Source: Boletus sp. NGJ
Taxonomy: Eukaryota > Basidiomycota > Agaricomycetes > Boletales > Boletaceae
Direction of reading: 5' to 3'
Assembly: GCA_019096195.1 (NCBI GenBank)
Contig: JAGTXK010000051.1
Coordinates: 1-64,000, forward strand
DNA: 64,000 nt
Shown here: positions 46,961-56,429 of the stretch, piece after piece
Layout: each line of letters begins with the position of its first letter
Position numbering within the stretch: the stretch's first letter is position 1
The notes under the pieces: model-generated
The model's database searches: none
What the model was told of the DNA's origin: nothing
Seen by the model: the letters and a program-made list of their open reading frames with translations, nothing else
Translations under genes and position numbers: made by a program

Positions 46961-48008
46961 GTACATCAATCCACCAATCCATCAATGAAGGCATGTCGAC
47001 CATTCAATATTCAGTATGCACTGCTCACCAACGTGTTCAACACCATCTGCTGTCACTCGTTGACTTGGGTTCATACTGAGCCCACCAGCGTACCCGTGAA
47101 GTTTATGATTACCTTCCGATTACTCCGATCAACCGCCGGTAAGAGGTACCTCAAGACCAACGCGTACCCAATCACGTTCGACACGTTCGACGTTTCCAAT
47201 CGTTCAGGCTCGAACGTAAACGCAGTGTCCAGCGCTAGATTCTACCATGATATTGAGATGAATCAACACATTTTAAACGAGACAATTTGCGACGTTGCTC
47301 AAGAGGCTGGTCGTGACGGATCTGAGACGAAGTCCTTGTGCAAGACGGGAAAATGAGCTCACGGACGAGGTAGTAACATACGCCGTTGAGGAGCGTCAGC
47401 TGTGTAAGCTTCCTCAGGCTTCTTGAAATGTGGACAGTGGTGGAGGTGCACTAGTATTCTGAGATGAACCTTAACTACGATTTAATTAGTAAGCAGTGGC
47501 AGAATAGTACACGACGTTTGTATTTCCAACAATCACTGGAATGCTAATTATTCCTGTGCTCGGGTTTCGAATGCTTGCCAGGCCAGTTTTTACTATTCAT
47601 TCTTGCGATCTACTCCAGATAACGAAGACTAGATATTTAGTTGCAATTCCTGCAGAGTATCACTTTGGTGCTAACCATCGCTAGATGCACAAACACAGCT
47701 CGATTGTCATGATTGTGATTACCAGTCTGATTCGCCATTGGCTGGTGTGCGGCGCATCCTGTTAAACAGGTATACGATGAAGCAAGGTAATTTCTTGGTA
47801 CGTCCGCGGTGATTTAATTTCTACGTTACGAAACTACTGCCCCGCGTTTAGTCCCTCGTGCATTTGCCAGGCTCGTAAGTACCCACACAGTTCCATGAGC
47901 ATGTGGAACTGAAGCGGCATGCATAACACAAGAATACACCGACTAACGGAACATTGCGGCCCTCCACATGCCTCTGAAACAAATTTCGGCGGTTCTCGGT
48001 GTGCCCGA
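46961..48008. other. Intergenic DNA upstream of laccase 3
   Basis: An unrecognised 123-codon plus-strand frame (46985-47356) has no family signature; I regard it as hypothetical at best. The rest, about 650 bases, is ordinary A+T-balanced upstream DNA. Confidence 0.3.
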
Positions 48009-48017
48009 ATATAAGAG
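48009..48017 (+). promoter_or_regulatory. TATA-like box of laccase 3
   Basis: ATATAAGAG, about 50 bases before the start codon. Assigned by motif and position only. Confidence 0.4.
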
Positions 48018-48064
48018 TGCAAGCGTGCCAAAGCGGCGCAAGCCCCCTCCTGTAACATTCAAAA

Positions 48065-50199
48065 ATGGTTTCTGTGTCTATCCTTGCGTTTGCACTCCTC
48101 ACCATTCCCAATGCGTTGTCGATCTCCACGACTTCGAGCTCGACCACACCTTCGCCAGCACCCACTGCTACACCAGCAAGTGTGCTTGGACCTGTGAGCC
48201 AACTGAATATCGGGAACAATTACATTGCGCCAGATGGGTACAACAGATCGTGAATTGATGTTGACTCTCGCTTTTGATACATTCCTAACGATTTGCAGAG
48301 CGGTTCTTGTGAATGGTATATTCCCTGCGCCGCTGATCAAGGCGAACAAAGTGTGGATTTCAATGTTATCTACATCCGTGTACTTATACATTTCTAGAAT
48401 GATCCATTTGCTGTTAAAATCGTTAATGAACTCACGGACAATACTATGCCTCTGGAAACTAGCGTCGTAAGTGGTCATGCATCTGATTTTGCGAACCCCA
48501 CCTGCATGTACTCCCAAAGCATTGGCACGGAATCTTTCAGCACAAGTCCAACTGGGCTGACGGTGCTTCATACGTCACTCAGTGCCCGCTTCATCCTGAC
48601 GAAGCGTTCACGGCACAATTCACTGCTACCGATCAGAGTGGAACATACTGGTATCACTCACATTATTCAAATCAATATTGTGACGGACTTCGAGGCCCAC
48701 TGGTTATTTATGATCCTGAAGACCCTCTAGCACACTTATACGACATTGATGATGGTAGGTTTACATCATATTTCCGACCGCGCTTGTCTTATAACTCCAA
48801 ACAGAAAATACGGTTATCACTCTCTCAGATTGGTAACCAATTTTCTAAGCAGCAAAATGTTGATGTCTGCGCTGACCTGAATTTAGGTATCACCTATCCT
48901 CTGTTGAGCTCAGTACAATATTCGTGCAGGTGTTTCCGAATTCGACCCTGATCAATGGCCGAGGTCGCTATCCTGGTGGTCCGTCGACTCCCCTCTCAGT
49001 CATCAATGTCAAACCAGGGTTACGATATCGCTTCCGCCTGATCGGCTTGGCTTGCGACCCTTCATTCAACTTCACGATTGATGGTCATCGGATGACTATT
49101 ATTGAGGTAGACGGCAATGAAGTGGATCCCGTAGCGGTTGATTCGATACCCATCCTTGTTGGTCAACGCTACTCCGTAGTTGTTACTGCAAACCAGTCCG
49201 TTGGGAACTATTGGATTCGCGCTTCGACAGACCTATCCAGCACCTTCGATGGCGGTCAAAATTTAGCCATCCTGCGATATGAAGGAGCACCAGACGAAGA
49301 TCCCACGTCAACAGCCGGCCCGTACGAACTCTCGTTCAACGAAGGCAACCTGCACCCAATCGTCAACCCTGGCGCTCCCGGGATACCCGAGATCGGAAAG
49401 GCGGACGTGAACATTCAACTTGCTGTGGCCATCAACTCGTCGGGGTATTTTATGTTTAACCAGGTGTCCTATGCCAGTCCCCCTGTCCCTGTGCTCCTCC
49501 AGATTCTCAGTGGAGCACAACCTGCTTCTCAACTGTTACCAAACGGAAGTGTCTATGTGCTTCCCCTCAACCAGACTATAGAAATAAGCTTCCCGAACCC
49601 TACTAGGGCTCCGGGGTTTCCTGTAAGTGCTGCGTTTGTAACACGACGTTCCATGTTGACTATGCGCACGTTTTTTTCCAGCACCCTATACATCTGCACG
49701 GCGTAAGTGGTTCACTCTGCCGTTTTGTTCTAACTAAATGTTCTCTTAGCATACGTTTGATGTTGTAAGGGTTTCGGGTAGCAATGCAACAAACTTTGTG
49801 AATCCTGTCCGCCGCGATGTCGTATCCATAGGCAGCAGCGCTACTGACAACGTGACCATCCGCTTTTCCACAGATAACCCTGGACCTTGGTTCCTTCACT
49901 GGTGAGTGATGACGGGAGTGTGCTCTAAGATCGTGATCTCACTTGACGATATGGATATGTAGTCACATTAACTGGCATCTGAACCAGTACGTCAACTTCG
50001 AAGGATTAACGTGATTTTAGATTTGCTCACCGTGTCTAGTGGACTTGCTGCCGTGATGGCAGAAGCACCGGCTCAAGCGGCTCAAGAACTAGCCCCAGTA
50101 ATACCAGGTATGTCGTGTACCTCATCGTGCTAGCGCAAACTGTAGAGATTGATCACTTCTCACACAGCGGATTGGAATCAACTGTGCACCGAGGCTTAG
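48065..50199 (+). CDS. lcc: Laccase (multicopper oxidase) 3, complete and divergent
   Basis: Secreted multicopper oxidase of 533 residues in eleven exons: 48065-48249, 48299-48350, 48398-48466, 48520-48754, 48805-48832, 48887-49622, 49682-49702, 49750-49901, 49963-49986, 50040-50107 and 50168-50199. All junctions are GT-AG, phases close, and the stop is TAG. Signal peptide [19 protein letters not shown], then a Ser/Thr/Pro-rich linker. Copper motifs: [15 protein letters not shown] (L1), [16 protein letters not shown] (L2), HPIHLHGHTF (L3) and HCHINWHLNHGL (L4). All ten His and the type-1 Cys are present. L4 has Asn for the usual acidic residue after HCHI and NH for EA, and Leu at the axial position. 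Intron positions match laccases A and B exactly, with the same 21-, 24- and 28-base small exons. It ends DWNQLCTEA, shorter than A and B. Opposite strand to the twins. Confidence 0.95.
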
Positions 50200-50654
50200 A
50201 ACTAGGGACCAAGAAGCCCGGGAATGCGTGGCATCTAGGGCATGCATGTTTGGGTCCCGACTTTGCTTTTACCCTTGGCTGAGGGACAGTATACATAGAC
50301 ATGGCATACGACAATATTCCAGATGCTTGCATCCCTTTGTGTATGTGTGTGCGTGCGTGAACTCTGATTTTGTGTATGCTACAAGTAGAAGCAAGGTACG
50401 TGTCATGATGCAGGTCCGGTAGAGTGCCCGAGGATATGACGAGCGACGTCGACGACAGTGATAGAAGAATGAAAAATAGAAATAAAATAAAAATAACAAG
50501 ACCCGGTCCGGGGTACACCGTATCATACAAGTTTATGTACCTGTATAGCTAAAAAACTCTTCAAGTATGAAATAAGTTATAAGCCTCTGGGGAGAGAGAG
50601 CTGCTAATAAGGTTCAGTGGGATTTGAACTTTTGCCGCAACGTGGGGCATTGAT
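50200..50654. other. 3' flank of laccase 3
   Basis: A run of A-rich words (AAATAAAATAAAAATAACAAG, split here as AAATAAAATAAAAATAA near 50480-50500) could include polyadenylation signals, though it is about 280 bases past the stop. No gene seen. Confidence 0.3.
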
Positions 50655-51134
50655 TACTAACTTAGGGCATGTCCGTGATAACTTACCAATGTGCAGACTA
50701 TCACACTTCATCTTTGGACTTTGCTTTGCTTATCATAACTGTTGAGGGATGATGCGTGCATGTATTACTAAGGTAGGTACATGCTTGTATGGGATTGTAT
50801 GAAGTAAGAATGAGAGAGGCAGGCAAGCACATAGCGCTTCGACCCGGAGAGCATCTGGGTATGCAAGAGAGCTGTGAGGGTGGGCTGGGCACCCTCGCAC
50901 CTTGCTCCTAGGGTGCTGCTACCAGGTCCGTGGACTTGAGGAGCTGTGAGGAAGTGTTGCATGTGGTGTAGTGCTTGAGTGTGGTGTGGTGGCTGCATCA
51001 AAGCTCATGGATGAGCTGAGCCTGGGCAAGGTGCAGAAGAGAAAAGTGTGAGAGCTACCTCGCCCACCTGTCCGAAGATCTTCCGTTGTGGCAAGACTTG
51101 TGCCTCACTTTATCATAATGTTCTCATTTTAATG
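50655..51134 (-). repeat. Dispersed repeat, copy 2 (inverted)
   Basis: Reverse complement of 20443-20920, roughly 90% identical. Together the pair brackets the copia element, the KDZ element and laccase 3 in inverted orientation, about 30 kb apart. Confidence 0.8.
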
Positions 51135-51139
51135 TGAGC

Positions 51140-53820
51140 TTTGGCTAGTGACAGATTGGTGTCAGCAGAAGTGTGTTTTTGGGCTCCGTCATTGAAGGAC
51201 CTTAAGAGGCACAAGCATGTGCTTGTGCACCTTGTTCCACTTCTTCTTCGACAGATCGCTCTTTCCTGTACCTACTCTATTCTTCTTTTCACTTTGGTAC
51301 TATGGCTTCTCATACCCATGCATGCACTGCCCTTCCAGGTGATCTGGTGTCCTCCCCCCTTGGGGCAGCCACTCCCTCAGATCCAGGTAGGACCTCTTTG
51401 CCTCCACTCCTTGGGGATCTTGGGGATCGTGCTGACACCCCTCCCCCTGAGTCGGCGGGTCCTGGCACATCCCGAGTTGCCATGGCTGATCTGGCCTCAG
51501 CTGGAGAGAACACACCTGGTGGGCTACCTGCCATTGTCCTTTGCCCTCCTTTGGATGAGCAAGCTGGCTCAGTACCACTCCTCACTCCCTTCCACCCCAG
51601 GGCCCTGCCTCATCAACTCTCTGGGGGGTCTGCTGATGCAAGCCCAGCAGTTCCTACCAAATGTCACCGCAAGCAAGTAGCTTTTCCCACCCCTTCGCCC
51701 TCTTTGGCACCAGAACCTTCTGGGATCACCCTCAGGATATCAGCTCATGTACATATACCCACAATTTTGGAGCACTTGGGGGACTCCTTGGCTCCCGTGG
51801 AGGACTTGCGGGAGCAGATGATGCAGACAGTCTTTTAAGAGGCCTGCAGGTTGCTTGACCTATCCTTCCCCAGAAATGTTGCCTGTCTCAAACAGGTTAT
51901 GGTGGTCATGGCTCTAGGCCTTGATATCTCACATCTCTTTCCCCAAGAACCTGCAGGTATGGACTCTCCCCACCACTATTCACCCCACTCCTACTGTCCT
52001 GCATCCTTTCTCCTTACATTACCTTACCCTGCCATCTTACCTGTGCTGCCCTTGTGTTACCTTACTTTACTGTGCTATTTTACCTGCGCTGCCCTTACAT
52101 CACCTTACCTTACCTTTCTCGTGGCCCCTTGGGTTTAGTGCTTACCATCTTACCTTCTGCCTGCATGGCTGGGCCCCTCCCTCCTGAGGGCCTTTTCCAC
52201 CACTGTCATCCCATGTTGCCCCCCCCCTCTCCATTATTGCCCATTTTTTGTCTACTGTGTGCTAATGCATTCCTGGTGTCTTAAAGACCTTCCTGACCCT
52301 TCCACTCGTGGCCTCCTTCCAGGTCTTCAATTGGCTTCAGTGGCTGCTTCTGTGATCTGTGCCATTCCCACAAACCTGATTCTCCTCAGTGGGTATGACC
52401 TGGGTTTTCCCTTGAAGGTCATTACTGTTATAAAAGCAAATTGGTCATCACACATCCCACTGAATGCCTTGTCTACTACTTCACTTTTGGCGGTTGCCTC
52501 GTCCTTAAAGGATGACTCCTATCAAAATATCTCTGTTGGAGATGGTGGCAATATAAAGCTGATTGCTCCCAAGCTAAATGAGAAAGAGGAACCACTCATG
52601 ACTCCCCAGGATTGGCTGCATGCCCACCTGTGCCTTGTTGCATGCATCCATCAATTCTTGCCTGGTCCTGCAGATGCAGTCACTGACATGTGGGTGGCAC
52701 ACTTCAACCTTATTTACAACAGGGTAGATTTCTTTTCAACATTCAACCTGTACCTTGCATATGACATTCGCCTCCGTTGTCACTATGTCTATGACATGTC
52801 CTTCACCCCCTCCACCTGGCAGAGGGGTGTCTGGGACCAGATTGTGGACGATGCCCGGATGAAAGGCCTCTCCTCCTCATTCTCATCTTCCCACCCCTCC
52901 TCATCCTTGGCCTCATCCTCCCGCACTGCTGCAAGGCTGGATACTTCCTTTTGTCCCATTCTGAACACCCAACACAACATATCCTCCTCCACCTCATGCT
53001 CTCTCTCACACTTTCACTGCATCTTCTGCGGCAGTCTCTCCTGCATTAACTGTGCCTGTGGCACTGTTGCCATGACCTTCCTCACCCTTACAAACAGGTT
53101 CTGGCAGACTGCTTCGGGTGAGCAGGTCTGCTTCTGCTTCAATGGTTCAAAGCTGCTCTGACTCTGGTTGCTCTTGCAAGCACCTCTGCTCCCATTATAG
53201 ATCTGTGCACTCTGTGCAAGACTACAATGTCTGATGGCTTTCTCCCAGTTGTCACCCCTTTCTGTTGGGAAAAGTGGGTGGAACTCCTTACTGCAGCTGG
53301 TTCCATAGAGGAGTTCGTGGATGTTCCAAAAGGCATCCGTTTTGGCTGGCACATTGACGTTCCAGACTCTTATTCACTCTCTGCCACTCTCATGCCTCCA
53401 AATTACAAATCTGCTTTAGAACATTCTGATTTCATTCTTGATTACATTAATTCCAAGGTTCAAGAAAAATGCTATTCAAGTCCTTTCTCTCCTTCTCGTT
53501 TAGAACGTATCATTGGCCCTTTCTGCTCCAGCCCTCTGGGTGTCATCCCGAAACCCAGATCTGCAAAGTTCTTTCTCATCCAAGACCACTCATTTCCTTG
53601 CAATGACTCTTTTCCATCGATTAATTCCATGATCGATGCATCCCTGTTTGAATGTGACTGGGAAACTTTTAGTGATTGCTGGCTTCAAGTGGCATCAGCC
53701 CCACCTGGCTCCCAAGCCACTGTTTTTGATGTTGAGGCAGCTCACCGACGCTCTTCCGTTGCTCCAGAAGATCAGTACCTTGTTTGTGTAACAAGCCCAT
53801 GTGGTCACAATCCCCCATAG
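51140..53820 (+). mobile_element. DIRS-like (tyrosine-recombinase class) retroelement fossil
   Basis: A 5' Pro/Ser-rich and gag-like region (about 51300-53160) includes a WVAHFNLIYNRVDFF block and a CIFCGSLSC zinc-knuckle-like block near 53020. A reverse-transcriptase start region follows (53227-53820), with SRLERIIGPFCSSPLGVIPK then KFFLIQDHSFP and a FDVEAAHR active-site-proximal block. From memory this order and these words are those of fungal DIRS-type elements. The 3' half (rest of RT, RNase H, recombinase) is not present; a minisatellite follows. Broken at several places and truncated. Age cannot be judged without terminal repeats. Confidence 0.65.
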
Positions 53821-54894
53821 CATATGGTGAGCCTGCTTGCAAAAGGCCCAACATGTACGGCTGATTCTGCAGCAGGCCCAAGATATATGAGGCCCATGAG
53901 ACATGGTTGGGCCCAGCTGAGATGGACATACGTAGGATACAGAAGGGCCTGGAAAGGGTGACTAAATGAAGTGTCAATATAAACAAAAGGGCCTTGAGTG
54001 GGGTGGGTGTGACCAACATCAATGGATATGAGGGGCACTGAATGGGGTGGGCGTTACCGAGTGCCGATGAATACGAGGGGACTGCATGGGGTAGGCATCA
54101 CTTACCTCGATTCACAAAAGGGGACCGGACAGGGTGGGTGTGATGGAATGCTGTGGCATATGAGGGCACCAGACAGGGTAGGAATTGCTCACCTTGATGG
54201 ATATGAAGGGGCCGAGCAGTGTGAATGTGAGCAACTGCCAATGCATACAAGTACACCGAGCAGGGTGGGTATCACTTTCCTTGATGTATATGGGGGGACT
54301 GTGCAGGGTGAGTGGGACTGACTGCTGATTCATATGAGGGCACTGGACAGGGTAGGCATCATCTAACTTGATGCATACAGGGGGACCATGCAGTGTGAGT
54401 GTGACCGGCTGCCGATGTATATGAGTATACCGGGTAGGGTGGGTATCACTTTCCTTGATGTATATGGGGGGACAGTGCAGGGTGAGTGGGTCTGACTGCC
54501 AATGCATACAAGGGCACCGGACAGGGTAGGCATCATCTACCTCGATGTATATGGGGGACTGAGCAGTGTGAGTGTGGCTGACTGTATACGGAGGGACCAC
54601 GCAGGGTGAGTGTGGCCGAGTGCTAATGCATACAGAGGCACTGAGCAGGGTAGACATCACTTACAGCAATGTATACAGGGGGACTGAACAGTGTGAGTGT
54701 GACCGAGCACTGATGCATACGATGGCACAGGACAGGCTGGGCCTCGTGTACCAGGCTGCATATGATGGTCCCAAGCTGAGTGGGTGGGACCGACAGCCAT
54801 GTAGGTCTTGATAATATGCTAAGGGCCCTGAGTGATGTGAGTGAGTGAGACTGAGACCTCTTCCACATATAATTTATACAGTATCTATGTCATT
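53821..54894. repeat. Minisatellite, units of about 43 bp
   Basis: From about 53990 to 54835 the sequence is a degenerate tandem array. Words such as GATGTATATGGGGGGAC, GCAGGGTGAGTG and ACCGGACAGGGTAGGCATCA recur, in units of about 42-46 bases and about 18-20 copies by my count. Two unit types alternate in places. Open frames across it (for example minus 54112-54660) are by-products of the repeat. Bases 53821-53990 contain a GGCCCA-rich lead-in. Confidence 0.8.
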
Positions 54895-56100
54895 TTACAC
54901 ACGCTGCTCTTGGATATAATCTAACATGTCTAACAACCTAACCTGAATCTGGAAAAGTTCCATCCTCCACCATGAAGCTCGAATGAACGACTCTGTGGCC
55001 ATTTCCATCCCCACCTGAGCCAATGAATGTTTGATCGGACGATGCTGAACTCTTGTTGACCCCTGCACCATGCTATTGACCATGGCAGCATTTGCAAACA
55101 CTGTGGAACTCATCAGAGTTTGCTATTTAGAGGACTTCTGTGCACTCACCAAAATTTGGAATGTCCTGTATTTTAACCCCCTCTCTACCCAGCTGATTGT
55201 GCTCTGCATCGTTACTTGCAACTGCTGCATGTGGATGCATGATGAAATGTACACTTCACATATGGAATAAGAATTCAGCTTACCCTGACCTTCCATAATT
55301 TCCATGGTCTGAGCCTGCTTCTTCTGTCTTGCCTCACAACCAAGCAGGACCTGAGCATTCCATTGTTCCTTTTTCGGAATTGGTGGACTGGTCTGCATTT
55401 TGGGGGGGGGGCTGGTTGCTGGAAGCATTTTGCCATTACAGCCTCTTGTGAAACCGCGGCCAGGACGTGGCCTTTTCCCATCAGGAGGAATGGAGGAGGT
55501 GTGGGGATATGCAGCAACCCAAAGTTGTCGTTTGGTTGAAATGGTGGAGGAGTTGGCAAGCAGGCACCAGAGAAGGCATCAGGATGAATGCCTGGCATTG
55601 ACATCAAACACATCAATATGAAGGGGGGTGGGGCTGGTGTGCATGCACCTGTGGAAGGGACTTGGCCTTTGGCCATCAGCACAAATGGAGGAGGGGTGGG
55701 GATACACAGAGACACTGTGTCATTGTTTGGTTGAAAGGGTGGAGGGGTTGGCAAGCAGGTACCTGAGAAATCATTGTTGTCAATACCTTGCATCGATGTC
55801 GAAGGCTCCAATGTGAGGGGGGTGGGGTTGGTATGTGGGCGCCTGCAAAATTGTTGATGTTGGTTGTCATTGACGAAGGTTGGTAATGATGGAATGGAGG
55901 CAGGGTTGGAATGCGCCATGGCAGCATTGAGTTTATGCCATGGGTGTCTGACGCATCCTCCATATCCACATCTAAAATGACATTAAATACTGATCCAAAC
56001 CTGGGCCAATCACATACCAATGGAGTCATTCTCAGTGTAAACTGAGACTGACATTTGATCGCTTGTGACCGAGGCCACATCTGCTTTGGAACCAGATAAA
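54895..56100 (-). pseudogene. Uncharacterised gene with repeated PTPPPF motif
   Basis: Minus-strand coding-like DNA. The 55275-55919 part is one open frame with the motif PTPPPF (or PAPPPF) about six times, spaced by roughly 20-40 residues with FSGACL before it, so it is an internal tandem repeat. A second frame carries an earlier unit (IPTPPP near 55830), suggesting a frameshift or intron. The C-terminal part (54895-55300) has the helical blocks KEQWNAQVLLGCEARQKKQ and MVQGSTRV. No domain recognised. Proximity to a KDZ transposase suggests KDZ cargo, but this is inference. Confidence 0.45.
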
Positions 56101-56429
56101 TATTTCTCTACACTGAGTATAGTTGCACATATCTGAGATCCAGAATCGAACTTGCTTTTGCATGGCGAGTAGGTGCCGAAACAGAGGAAAGATAGAATGC
56201 GAGGGAAGGATTGCTGAAGAATTTAAATCGGATGTGGTGATGTGTTTAGTTGCTGGTGGAGTGCTCGGTTATGTGTGGAAAATGTGGACAATAACGCAAT
56301 CAGTGGTAATTGCCAATAAATAATGGCAGAGAGCCAATCAGTGGAAACTTCTGATCAGCATTTGAGTACTAAAGTGACCTGTGCCCCACTCCTCTCTGTC
56401 CAATTCATTCTTTACCAGTTTGAACCATC

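Noticed and set aside
46985-47356. 123-codon frame upstream of laccase 3 as a gene
   Set aside because: No signature, no homologous piece in the window and no visible promoter; left as unassigned sequence.
54112-54660. A 182-codon minus-strand protein with repeats
   Set aside because: It is a by-product of the minisatellite; unit length is not a multiple of three and the frame is open only by composition.
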